DNA of 64,000 nucleotides, taken from the NCBI GenBank assembly GCA_023388635.1, contig JAEWFW010000022.1:1-64000 (forward strand), read 5' to 3'. The notes under the pieces were generated by a model. That model searched no databases. It saw only the letters and a program-made list of their open reading frames with translations, and was not told where the DNA came from. Made by a program: the position numbers and the translations under genes. Source of the stretch: Bacillota bacterium (GTDB lineage Bacteria; Bacillota; Bacilli; Desulfuribacillales; Desulfuribacillaceae). Positions 1 to 7,884 of this stretch are shown here, piece after piece (within the stretch, counting starts at the first letter, position 1; every line of letters starts with the position of its first letter).

Positions 1-430
1 GCAAATTGGAATAAATCAGAACGTCGGCACAGGATTTAATGCGCTCGTTCTTGGGAGTAAAGGCCCTGAGAAAAAATCCCCATGCCGCCACCGCGCAGCC
101 GCTAAAGTATCCGCTGACAATCAGTCCGCCCATCCATAGAGCGGGGAGAGGAAAAAAGAAGGGGACAGTGGCGGCTAAGCATAAGCCCATGCCGCCGAGC
201 ATCATGCTTTTGGCGACCGCCTGTGACTTGACAAACAGGCCGCAGGTAAAAAGCCCCACGAAATGCGCGATAATTGCAGTTAGTATGTAATGGCCGGCGT
301 CTGTTCCACGCAGATCCAACAGGCTATACAGCACCTGTCCCTCAAACTGGAAGGACAGAATATAGGCAAAGAGAAATGAAAATCCGGCAACAGAAAGCCT
401 GCGGGCATTGAAAGATTTAAGTCCGTTCAT
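1..430 (-). CDS. Partial multi-pass membrane protein, MFS-like N-terminal part
   Basis: An open frame starts with ATG at 430 and runs off the left edge, giving about 143 residues. It shows several hydrophobic segments separated by short basic loops (for example around residues 13-30, 45-65, 70-95 and 98-120), which resembles the first half of an MFS permease or of a LuxR-type regulator with an MFS-like sensor. The substrate cannot be told. The start codon overlaps the stop of the upstream HTH gene by four bases (ATGA), so the two are translationally coupled and probably function together. The C-terminus is missing because of the window edge, not because of damage that I can see. Confidence 0.55.
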   Translation of the reverse strand, partial: MNGLKSFNARRLSVAGFSFLFAYILSFQFEGQVLYSLLDLRGTDAGHYILTAIIAHFVGLFTCGLFVKSQAVAKSMMLGGMGLCLAATVPFFFPLPALWMGGLIVSGYFSGCAVAAWGFFLRAFTPKNERIKSCADVLIYSNL

Positions 431-705
431 TTGATAACCTCCCGCTCATCGGAGGCTCCGCCTTTTTTAACCCATTCGTCAATGTCGGCAGTTTTGAAAC
501 GCCAGAGCTTTCCCACCTTGGATGCGGGCATACCGCGCTGCTCAATCCATCGCATAATGGTATGGCGCTTTACGCCAAGATAATCGCAGACCTCTTGCAA
601 GGATATCCATCTGTCTTGAATGTTGTTTTCTGGCACGGCAGGCACCTCGCTTTCTTTCAAAGGCATATGACTAATCATGGGATAATGATACTCCATACAA
701 GGCAT
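427..705 (-). CDS. Excisionase-family helix-turn-helix DNA-binding protein
   Basis: A 92-residue protein whose second half is a classic HTH_17/excisionase (MerR-like) domain: the segment around residues 34-80 has the pattern SLQEVCDYLGV, then RHTIMRWI, then a wing ending in IDEWVKKGG. Family members bind a short DNA site, either as a recombination directionality factor or as a small transcriptional regulator. The N-terminal 30 residues are not conserved-looking and several alternative starts exist (ATGs at residues 4, 10 and 14), so the true start is uncertain. It overlaps the next gene by 4 bp, which favours a regulator of that membrane protein over a true excisionase. Confidence 0.7.
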   Translation of the reverse strand: MPCMEYHYPMISHMPLKESEVPAVPENNIQDRWISLQEVCDYLGVKRHTIMRWIEQRGMPASKVGKLWRFKTADIDEWVKKGGASDEREVIK

Positions 706-795
706 AAAAGCAATCTATATTGTATCTTTATGTAGTATTTAGTTGTTTAGTGAATATGAATCCTAAATAATTTCCTTGCAAATTTTAATAAACTA

Positions 796-1884
796 TTATT
801 CTACCTTAATTTTCTCCAGCATTTCTTCGCCCGTAATTTTCCCGTCAAGATAATCGCTCCGAGCCTGCCGCGCCAGCTTTGCCCATCGGGCATACTCCTC
901 CGAGGACATGTCCTTACCGCTAAACTCTTCCGGCGATTTACCGTCCGCACGGTAACGACGAGAGTACACCTTGTTGTACTCGGTCAGGAAAGCTAGCAAA
1001 TAATCGTTTCCCTGTATGCCCTGATCATAAAACAGCTTTGCCCCAACCTGTTTGCAGGTGCGATTGCCGTTATAAGGCCGGTCGCAAAAATCCCGCTTAC
1101 GTTTATCGGTCAATACAAAATAGCGACTGCACAGTTTGCATCGCTTAATGAACTATGCATTTTTAAGCATCTCGGTAAACTCAAAATAGAGAATCTCATC
1201 TAAATATTCAAACAGATAGTATGGCACCAGACTGACACCCTCGCCATCCTGGTGCATAATTTCCAAAAGTTCATCTGTCTCCCGTAGATTCCAATCATGG
1301 ATATCCTTAAGCGTATCCATATCCACCTTGCCATTTTTCTTCGGCAGCAACTCGTATTTTATTTTCACAGCAACCTCGGCAAAGCCGGGGTACTCCGATA
1401 CAAACTCACAAAGCCGCTGGGACATTTCCTTGTCCGAGTGGCTTTCTTTATCTAAACAGGTGGTAACCGCTTTCGTGCATACCTCCTGTAGCTCTAAAAT
1501 GTGTTCCAATTCATCGATGCAGGTTGTAAGCGGTCTGAGCAAGGCGGCCTCAAATTCGTTTTTGGCATGAATGGGTTCTTTCAAAATGTTGTTCAGTAAG
1601 CCCACTAAAAAGAAATAAACATAGCGGTGCTTGTCTGCAATGGTTTCCGCAACATCAAATATTTTGTTTCTGATTGACTGGTAATTTTCCATAATGAGCG
1701 GAATGGCTTTCGTTTCGGTGAGCAATGTTGTGTATTTCTCGAAATCCATTTCCACAAATTCAATCAGTCCATTTCCAATAAACTTTTGCGCGTACTGAGT
1801 CACCTTGTCCGGATAGGCATAAGCCATGGAGTAAATCAGCTTATCATTTCCCTCGAAAACTTTGATCAGTGGGTACTGTTCCAT
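796..1884 (-). pseudogene. DUF6076-like zinc-finger protein split by an in-frame TAG
   Basis: Two reading pieces lie in the same frame: 1153-1884 (about 243 residues, ATG at 1884 behind AGGGAG) and 796-1113. Only a TAG at 1153-1155 separates them, and the frame after it reads straight into a Cys-rich motif (C-x2-C, then further Cys residues in FCDRPYNGNRTC) and a helical tail. The N-terminal part is helical with no motif I can assign. The whole resembles the DUF6076 family, whose C-terminal zinc-finger-like region is normally continuous with the rest. I infer a single nonsense mutation. The function of the family is unknown to me. Confidence 0.6.
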
Positions 1885-2053
1885 GGGCACTCCCTCTCAC
1901 AAATAATCGATTTTCCGCAAAATGGCATTTCTGCGATTCGCTGTGTATTTCTGTTTCTGGATATAGGACAATGGCATCACAAGGAATAGAAGTTTTCAAC
2001 ATTCGATTTATTGCACTTTTCAAATCAAATTGAATTAAGAGGAGGAACCACAA

Positions 2054-2901
2054 ATGTCAAAAAAGTTAGAAACCATGGATGCGGAAACCTTGATGACCAC
2101 ACCCATGGAGCCGTTGAAATTTATTGTCAGCGGTTTGCTGCCCGAAGGGCTTCATGTGCTGGCTGGCTCACCGAAAATCGGCAAGAGCTGGCTGGCACTG
2201 TGGATCTGCTTACAGGTGGCAAAGTAAATGTGAATCCCTACGCCACCGACTATGATGACATCAACGCACTGAAGCAAATTTCGGACCGTCACCATCTTGC
2301 TATCCTGCTCGTACATCATCTTAGAAAAACAGGCGATGCTGATCCGCTCAATATGATTTCGGGCACCAGTGGTATTGCTGGTGGTGCTGATACAAACTTT
2401 GTATTGCAAAAAGATAAGCGAACTGGAAATACCGCAAAGCTCATCTGCACCGGCAGGGATATCGAGGGGCGGGAACTGTTCTTGGAGTTCAACAGGAACA
2501 ATTTTGTATGGGAGCTGCTGGAACCGATTGAAATGGAGCAGCGGATTATACCGGATGAAATTTTTCTTCTTTGTGATTTTATAAAATCGACAGGCAGCTT
2601 CACCGGGACGGCAACCGAGCTGATAGAAAACTTGAATCTGGATTGCAGCCCCGCAATTCTGAAAAAGAGAATCATCAAGCACATGGAGCATCTTCATAAA
2701 AACGGTATTCGATACTCCGAAAACCGCACCTTTGAACGCAGGGAATTTACTCTCTGCTATGACGGTAATGACGATATGACGGCAGAATCAAGCCCCCAAA
2801 ACTTGCTGTCTTTACCGTCAGCACCGTCACAGGGCAGTAATCTCGCCACCGTCACCCCCTGTTTGCCTCTGTGTGGCGAGATTGACGGCGGAGTGGGATA
2901 A
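2054..2901 (+). pseudogene. RepA-like AAA ATPase of a mobile element, internally deleted
   Basis: The gene starts with ATG at 2054 after GAGGAGG. The first frame encodes about 57 residues including a Walker A motif (GSPKIGKS) and then stops at 2225-2227. The rest of the protein continues in another frame from about 2220 to 2901, beginning at NPYATDYDDINALKQI and including the Walker B-distal LLVHHLRK segment and a C-terminal winged-helix-like tail. Intact AAA_25/RepA-type ATPases of Tn1549-like elements have roughly 70-80 residues, including Walker B, between these parts. The simplest reading is an internal deletion that also changed frame. The product cannot be a working ATPase. Confidence 0.7.
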
Positions 2902-3129
2902 CTCCACCTAACCCGAATAAACCCGCAAATTGAGCCACTGTTGCGGACAACTTCGGATTCGTCCTTATTTCAGATAAAACGAGGGCGTTTCGGCTACATT
3001 TCTCACCCCTTGGGTGAGGCGAGCAGAGCGTCGGGCTATACGCCCGCCACAGCTCGCTCGGGGCAGAAGCCCCGGACCCCACTTTATAGAGCGCCGTTGG
3101 CGCAATCAAAATCGAAAGGAGAACCGGCA
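2902..3129 (+). other. Candidate origin of transfer (oriT): cluster of hairpins upstream of mobC
   Basis: No gene lies here. The stretch holds a dense series of perfect inverted repeats: CTCACCC/GGGTGAG (3002-3018), CGGGC/GCCCG (3032-3046) nested between GCGAGC (3019-3024) and GCTCGC (3052-3057), GGGGC/GCCCC (3060-3073) and GCGCC/GGCGC (3091-3103). It sits directly before mobC and the relaxase gene, which is where mobilizable elements keep the relaxase nick site. The nick position cannot be read from the sequence. The oriT assignment is inference from position and structure. Confidence 0.5.
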
Positions 3130-3435
3130 ATGAAAAAGAAACCCTTTGCCTTTCGCATCAGCGAAAGCACCTATCAAACACTGAAACGAAAAGCCAAGCG
3201 TGGCCATATTACCATGACAGAATTTTTAGAACGAGCCATAACCGATAAAGATATTGTCGTAGTAGATGGAGTACAAGAGCTTATTAATGAGCTGAAAGCT
3301 ATCGGCAGAAACCTCAATCAGCTTACCACTCTGGCTAATATGGATAGGATAAATATCGTCTATCTCTCCGAAACCAAGGCACAGCTAAGCGGTATCTATG
3401 AAAAGCTGTCCGCACTTTGCGAGGTGAACCGATAA
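3130..3435 (+). CDS. mobC: MobC-like relaxosome accessory protein
   Basis: A 101-residue protein starting at ATG 3130 behind an AAGGAG ribosome-binding site. The first 45 residues (KPFAFRISESTYQTLKRKAK, then TMTEFLERAI) look like a ribbon-helix-helix DNA-binding domain. The following helix (INELKAIGRNLNQLTTLAN) is the typical bacterial mobilization protein MobC signature. Such proteins bind oriT and help the relaxase open the DNA. Its stop codon overlaps the relaxase start by one base (TAATG), so the two are coupled. It appears intact although its element is decayed. Confidence 0.82.
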   Translation: MKKKPFAFRISESTYQTLKRKAKRGHITMTEFLERAITDKDIVVVDGVQELINELKAIGRNLNQLTTLANMDRINIVYLSETKAQLSGIYEKLSALCEVNR

Positions 3436-4652
3436 TGGCAACGGTCAACTTCATCCCCTGTAAAAAGCAAAACGCCTTCTCCATGCGAAATGAAATTGAA
3501 TATATTTTGCAGGATTTTAAGGTCTGCATTGAACCGGAGAAATTCAATTGTGACCACACCGTCAACTACCAAACCTATTCCGGGGATGCGGATAAGACCG
3601 GCTGTATCCGCTTAATCTCTGGCAAAGACTGCTGTCCCGAAACAGCTTTTCAAGAATTTATGGCAACCAAGAACAGCTACAAAAAGGCTGACCAAACCAT
3701 GTTCTATCACTACGACCAAGCCTTTAAGGACGGCGAAACCATATCACCCAAGACCGCACATGAGATTGCCATAAAATTTGCGGAGGATAATTATCCCGAT
3801 TTTGAGGTTGTCATCGCCACCCATGTGGACAACGAGCATCTGCACTCCCACTTTATTATCAATTCGGTCAGCTTTAAAACAGGAAAGAAATTGCACCAAG
3901 GCCCCCAAACACTACTAAAGCTTCGGGCATATTCCGACCACATTTGTCAGCAATATGGGCTGACCACCCTTGAGCCATACAACGGCGGTAAATCGAAAAG
4001 CCTCGCCGCCCGGGAATACCGCGCCGCCGCCAAGGGACAGAGCTGGAAGTTTTCGTTGATGAATACGATTGATACGGCGATGAAAACCAGCAGCACAAAA
4101 GCAGAGTTCATTAAAAATATGGAACGACAAGGCTACTCAATTCGGTGGGAAAGCAGCAGAAAATACATCACCTACACCTGCCCAAACACCATGTCCTGCC
4201 GGGATATCAAGCTTCATGACAACCGCTATTTAAAGGAGATGATGGAGCGTGAATTTGAGCTTAGAAGAATTGAAGCAGCGGAACGCAGGCACGCAGCCAG
4301 TCGAACCGATTCCCCAGCAGCCATTACAGAACAGCCCGTCTTGTCCTCTGACACAGGAGAAGCTGGACAATCTACCTGCGGGGTCGGAGCTGGAGCAAAT
4401 CAGCAAGAGCCTGCTGCAGATACAGCAGACACTGTCACAGGCTGGGAAACAGAAAGAGAAGCATTTTTCTTTGCCGAAGCTGCGGCTGCCGCACCTGACA
4501 TGGACACCGCTGTGGATAGTAATTCCCTTGATCTTGCTGGCATTGGCGGCAGTGTGGTTCAGCTGGGGCGCGCTTTGGAACGGCTGGACAACCCTGTTCC
4601 CCTAGGGTACGTCTCACCGCACCTTTGCGGACAGCTTTGTTTACACGGATGA
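3435..4652 (+). CDS. Relaxase/mobilization nuclease (MobA/VirD2 family)
   Basis: A 405-residue protein from ATG 3435. The N-terminal 220 residues form a relaxase domain (Pfam Relaxase, PF03432). The metal-binding histidines are visible in HVDNEHLHSHFIIN at about residues 129-142, and an early tyrosine region (NYQTYSGD, about residues 42-49) is a candidate for the nicking tyrosine. The enzyme would nick oriT and pilot the single strand during mobilization. The C-terminal 130 residues share DNA with a second gene in another frame (4249-4605). Relaxases of this family are often about 400-500 residues, so the protein may be complete or slightly shortened at the 4.6 kb junction. Confidence 0.8.
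   Translation: MATVNFIPCKKQNAFSMRNEIEYILQDFKVCIEPEKFNCDHTVNYQTYSGDADKTGCIRLISGKDCCPETAFQEFMATKNSYKKADQTMFYHYDQAFKDGETISPKTAHEIAIKFAEDNYPDFEVVIATHVDNEHLHSHFIINSVSFKTGKKLHQGPQTLLKLRAYSDHICQQYGLTTLEPYNGGKSKSLAAREYRAAAKGQSWKFSLMNTIDTAMKTSSTKAEFIKNMERQGYSIRWESSRKYITYTCPNTMSCRDIKLHDNRYLKEMMEREFELRRIEAAERRHAASRTDSPAAITEQPVLSSDTGEAGQSTCGVGAGANQQEPAADTADTVTGWETEREAFFFAEAAAAAPDMDTAVDSNSLDLAGIGGSVVQLGRALERLDNPVPLGYVSPHLCGQLCLHG
4249..4605 (+). CDS. Small membrane-anchored protein nested in the relaxase gene
   Basis: A 118-residue frame with a GTG start at 4249 and a GGAG motif about 11 bases upstream, lying wholly inside the relaxase gene in a different frame. The N-terminal two thirds are polar and proline/glutamine-rich. 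Residues about 88-112 form a single strong transmembrane helix (LWIVIPLILLALAAVWF). Many Tn1549-type elements carry a small membrane protein gene overlapping the relaxase 3' end at this place, so it is probably real. Its function is unknown to me; a link between relaxase and membrane is only a guess. Confidence 0.55.
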   Translation: MNLSLEELKQRNAGTQPVEPIPQQPLQNSPSCPLTQEKLDNLPAGSELEQISKSLLQIQQTLSQAGKQKEKHFSLPKLRLPHLTWTPLWIVIPLILLALAAVWFSWGALWNGWTTLFP

Positions 4653-4794
4653 AACCTCCCATACCATTGAACGGGATATGGTGGTAGAGAACAGAGTGTG
4701 CCGGGTGCATTCTGTGTTTCCCGTAAAAAGTGCCTCTACCCCCGCAAAAAAGATGATTTCAGTGATTGAAAACGATCTTGAAAAAGCACTTTAA
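4606..4794 (+). pseudogene. TnpW-like transposon protein remnant
   Basis: After the TAG of the nested membrane protein the same frame stays open to TAA at 4792-4794. Its last 38 codons (from ATG 4678) encode a small basic-then-acidic peptide (MVVENRVCRVHSVFPVKS and a C-terminal ISVIENDLEKAL) that resembles the short TnpW proteins placed just before the large serine recombinase in these elements. No convincing start with a ribosome-binding site is visible, so the 5' end has probably been lost in a deletion near 4600. Family assignment rests on position and weak pattern. Confidence 0.4.
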
Positions 4795-4886
4795 AACGCT
4801 TGATTTCAGTAGACTTGTGGAACCTGTTGCGGTATGCTTGGGTTACCGTATTCAGTTTGCCACAACAAGAAGGAGGATTTTAAACG

Positions 4887-5221
4887 ATGGCAAACAACGA
4901 AAAATACACGATACTGTACGGCAGACTGAGCCAGGAGGAGGATCGGGAGGGTGAGAGCAACAGCATCCAGAATCAGCGGTTGATCCTCACCAGGTACGCA
5001 GAGGAAAAGGGCTTCGGCAATATTCACTTTCTGTTCGATGATGGTTTCAGCGGAACAAACTTTAACCGCCCTTCGTGGAACGAGATCATGGAGCTGATTG
5101 AAAGCGGACAGGTGGAAACCTGATTGTCAAAGACATGAGTCGTCTCGGTAGGGATTATCTGCAAACAGGATTTCTCATGGAGCACACCTTTCCCAAGGCG
5201 CAACTTTGGGTGAAGAATTAA
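4887..5221 (+). pseudogene. tnpX: TnpX-type large serine recombinase, frameshifted and truncated
   Basis: ATG at 4887 follows AAGGAGG. The first 78 residues are the start of a resolvase catalytic domain: YGRLSQEED near residue 10 holds the usual serine, and DDGFSGTNFNRP is the conserved motif of large serine recombinases. After VET at about 5119 one base is missing; the next frame reads LIVKDMSRLGRDY, the expected continuation with its conserved arginines, and ends at 5221. The rest of the roughly 530-residue enzyme, including the zinc-ribbon and coiled-coil DNA-binding parts, is gone. The element can no longer move itself. Confidence 0.8.
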
Positions 5222-5634
5222 TAGTGTCAGCAAAATATTTTAAATCTACGTTTAAATGCATACTTGAGCTTGGCATTAAATTAGCATATGTACTTTGGAG
5301 GAAGATGCTTCTTCAGGAGACAAATGAAATAGAATGGCATCTAATTGGCACTATATATGATCTAATATGTCAAGAAAAATACGCCTTAGCAATTAATTTG
5401 ACGGAATTTGCAACAGAAGTAATTAAGAAGTTTGATACTGACGAAATTAGACTTCATATAATGTTAAACAAAGCGCAGGCATATAAGTGGAGTGGAAATA
5501 TGGAAGAATGTTTAAAGATACTTCATTCTGTTGATTAGAGTGTTTGTGGGGCTAAATATGATTTGTGTCGGTTAGATTCAAAGCATTTCTCAAAAAGGAG
5601 AAAACGCCCAGAAGCACCCCAAGCGGTCTTATAG
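5206..5634 (+). pseudogene. C-terminal fragment of a TPR-like helical-repeat protein with premature TAG
   Basis: The open frame from 5206 to 5538 has no start codon or ribosome-binding site of its own and overlaps the recombinase remnant, so it looks like the fused tail of a deleted gene. It is all-helical, with repeated pairs such as IGTIYDLICQEKYALAINL and RLHIMLNKAQAYKWSGN, in the style of TPR or Sel1-like repeats. At 5536-5538 a TAG interrupts it, and the same frame then reads SVCGAKYDLCRLD before decaying. A tryptophan would fit at the stop by analogy with similar repeat proteins (inference). No function can be assigned. Confidence 0.45.
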
Positions 5635-5646
5635 ACCGTATATAAA

Positions 5647-5895
5647 ATGCATTTGGAGCTTGTAGGTGTGGAATCGGCAATACAAATTACTGACCGCATA
5701 TATGGTGCGTTAGAGCATCTGCAAAAACATCCGAATATGGGAGTATCATGCAAAGATAAAATGTTACGCTTGGAAGGTTACCGAATGTTTATTTGTGATT
5801 ATTATCTACGTATCTGCAGAGTTTATCATATTGTCGATGGCAGAACAAATTACACACGGATAGTCGAAGATTTGCCAAAGGTGGAAGACAAATAA
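5647..5895 (+). CDS. ParE/RelE-family toxin, probably N-terminally truncated
   Basis: An 82-residue frame with the C-terminal two thirds of a ParE/RelE fold: a long helix (ITDRIYGALEHLQKHPNMG), then strands KMLRLEGYRMFICDYYLRI and YHIVDGRTNYTRIVEDL. Family members block gyrase or cleave mRNA at the ribosome. Complete proteins usually have about 20-25 more residues before the helix (a first strand and helix). These are missing, and the preceding codons end at TAG 5632-5634. No antitoxin gene lies upstream. The gene ends just before a 12-bp-stem terminator. It is likely a non-functional remnant, though a short product could still be made. Confidence 0.6.
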   Translation: MHLELVGVESAIQITDRIYGALEHLQKHPNMGVSCKDKMLRLEGYRMFICDYYLRICRVYHIVDGRTNYTRIVEDLPKVEDK

Positions 5896-5932
5896 TAAGA
5901 CTCACTGACATAACATCGGTGAGTCTTATTTT
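5871..5932 (+). repeat. Direct repeat copy A: toxin 3' end plus terminator hairpin
   Basis: TTTGCCAAAG at 5871-5880 begins a block repeated at 8271-8334. The conserved core 5894-5932 matches 8296-8334 at 35 of 39 positions. It forms a perfect 12-bp stem (5894-5905 with 5919-5930) followed by T residues, so it acts as a bidirectional-looking intrinsic terminator. To the right of copy A lies a short sequence (5934-5958) that on the minus strand resembles a tRNA T-loop-to-CCA end. Confidence 0.75.
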
Positions 5933-6047
5933 CTTGGTGCGACTGGTGAGGTTCGAGCTTGCTATTATCCCTTTTTTGCTTGCTTTTTAGTCGAAATACA
6001 TAAGGCGTCTACATTTTCGTGAACGCCTACATAGAAACAAGGTTTGC

Positions 6048-7334
6048 TTATTCAGCTAAAACATATTTGTTGTCTTCTCTGCTTGAACTGTTTTTAATGA
6101 GTAAGCCCTCTTGTATCATCTCGCGGATAATCGCATAGCCTCTTGTCTGTTTCACGGATAAAAGCTCCTGCACAATCTCGTTTGTGATGAAAGGATGGCT
6201 TTGTAAATACTCCAATACGACTTTATGCTGCGACTTGGGCTGGCGTTTCATCGTGAGTGGGCGGGCATGGTTCATGTTTGGCAGGGTTAGCATAAACGCG
6301 CCATGAGTGGTTTCAATTTCCGGCTTGACATCAAAATTCTCATAATGCTGCATGATTCGCCGTATCCCTGTTCCATATGCCTCAATATGTTTCAGGCGAT
6401 AGAACACATTGGCCAGCTTTTCATTTCGCGGCTGAGAAACGCCCAAAAACAAATCCTCTTTCCTCAATCCGGGCATTAAGCCACCCAAAGAGACAAACTC
6501 CATGCGGTCGTCATACAGGTTCACGATGATGCTGCCGGAAAAAGCATAATCCCGATGGATGATCGAATTGAGCATGGCTTCACGTACAGCTTCTTCTGGA
6601 TAATCATATTGTTCAATCCGATCAAGCCCTGAAAAGGTAGCGGCAAGGTTGTTTGACAGGCTGAGAAAATCAAATGCGGAACGCATTTGTCGTAAAATAG
6701 AACCATCTATTTCCTTGCGCGTCTTAAACTCGCCCTTTTTTGTACCGTTGAATACGGCAAATTTGATGGTGTGGGCACATTGATCGGACAGTAGCAGCCC
6801 CAAATTCGTGTATAGTCCGTCTGCGCCAATGATTCCGAGTGTCCTCATTTGGCTCTCTCCGAACACTACTCTGCACCGGGAAAATTCCTCGGTCGCCGCG
6901 TTAAACGTAAGCTTCTGGGTCAAGGAACGTGCAGCTTCAAACTTGTCACCGTCTGCCAATTTAATCATTTCGCGGATTTGCTCGAAGCTGGCTGGCACAC
7001 TGGACGCCCCCTGCCGCACATAGACGCCGGAGGGTTTCAGACCCTTTTCCGGCAGGAAGTAGGGCTTGTGCGTACCCTCTCGTATCGTGATAGTGATACC
7101 CGCTTCGTCGGCTTCATAAGCCAAAAACATCGTCACATCAGGCAAAATACTGTCGCGGATACTGTTTGTGATTTGTGTCAGAGTCCCATCTATATCGGAC
7201 AAAGGATAATGCTTTCCACTATCATCACGTCCGACATAGATCACACCACCGCCAGAATTGGCGAAAGCAATCACTTCTTTTTTGATATCGGGGGTGTATT
7301 CCCGCTTATATTCCGTGTTGCTGTTTTCGCGCAT
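6048..7334 (-). CDS. AlbA_2 (Schlafen-type) domain ATP-binding protein
   Basis: A 428-residue protein from ATG 7334, which has an AGAGGTG ribosome-binding site and starts at MRENSNTEYKREYT; the longer frame upstream lacks such a site. Residues about 5-115 form an AlbA_2 domain (EYKREYT, then FANSGGGVIYVGRDDSG). The central part carries a GHKL-like ATPase region (AVREAMLNSIIHRDY and the glycine motif YGTGIRRI), and the last 80 residues a winged helix. This is the architecture of the family often annotated as RecG-related or transcriptional regulator. Relatives occur in mobile elements and near defence genes. The gene stands alone and appears intact. Confidence 0.8.
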   Translation of the reverse strand: MRENSNTEYKREYTPDIKKEVIAFANSGGGVIYVGRDDSGKHYPLSDIDGTLTQITNSIRDSILPDVTMFLAYEADEAGITITIREGTHKPYFLPEKGLKPSGVYVRQGASSVPASFEQIREMIKLADGDKFEAARSLTQKLTFNAATEEFSRCRVVFGESQMRTLGIIGADGLYTNLGLLLSDQCAHTIKFAVFNGTKKGEFKTRKEIDGSILRQMRSAFDFLSLSNNLAATFSGLDRIEQYDYPEEAVREAMLNSIIHRDYAFSGSIIVNLYDDRMEFVSLGGLMPGLRKEDLFLGVSQPRNEKLANVFYRLKHIEAYGTGIRRIMQHYENFDVKPEIETTHGAFMLTLPNMNHARPLTMKRQPKSQHKVVLEYLQSHPFITNEIVQELLSVKQTRGYAIIREMIQEGLLIKNSSSREDNKYVLAE

Positions 7335-7884
7335 GAGTTCACCTCTGGTTCGCTTTTTCACAATTATATCACCTAATTTCACATTTAACAAGTGAAATAG
7401 TGAAATGAAGTAATTTGTTTTTTGATTCATCGTTCATCCCAGAGCCATGCCACAGAGCGTATTCTTGCTCCGATTGGCATGGGAATATCCTGCAATTCTT
7501 GATCGGCGCTGTCGTGTTTGAGTACATAGCCCCCGATCATTCGTGTAATATGGAAGTGATAGGAGCAATAAATTTAATATTTTTAATACATATTTATGAG
7601 GAGAACGGAATTATTTCAAGAACGGAAAGTAAAGTTGTGCAAGTACCACCTGCATTTGAGCAAGCTACGATTGAAAAGATGCAACGGTTCTTTTGGAACT
7701 TACCATAAATTTCATTTATTGCTATAGTATATTAATTGTCATATGATAAGAATTAATCATTATGAATAAAGCTATATGACACAAAAACCCCAGCTTTTAT
7801 GTAGTAGTCTTTTGGGATAAGAAATCAGTCTGCTGTTTCGGAAGAAGGAGTCGTCCTTAAATAGCTATAAAGGAGAAGTAAAAT
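7335..7884. other. Gene-poor remnant stretch
   Basis: I see no complete gene here. On the minus strand 7427-7576 stays open for about 49 codons and ends in a protein-like tail (HFHITRMIGGYVLKH... to WLWDER), probably the 3' scrap of a lost gene. On the plus strand 7415-7708 is open for 97 codons, but it lacks a ribosome-binding site and overlaps that scrap; its last 40 codons could equally be another gene's tail. From about 7715 the sequence is AT-rich and leads into the small gene at 7885. Confidence 0.4.

Noticed and set aside
1153..1155. TAG in the zinc-finger gene as a pyrrolysine codon
   Set aside because: Many normal genes here (korA, korC, tatD, spoVT and others) end in TAG followed at once by other signals, and no pyrrolysine genes are in the window. 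A nonsense mutation is simpler.
2152..2697. 181-codon minus-strand frame opposite the RepA-like gene
   Set aside because: The plus strand holds recognisable ATPase sequence. The minus frame lacks motifs and a start signal.
6849..7376. 175-codon plus-strand frame opposite the AlbA-domain gene
   Set aside because: The minus strand has a complete, recognisable domain order. The plus frame is compositional shadow.
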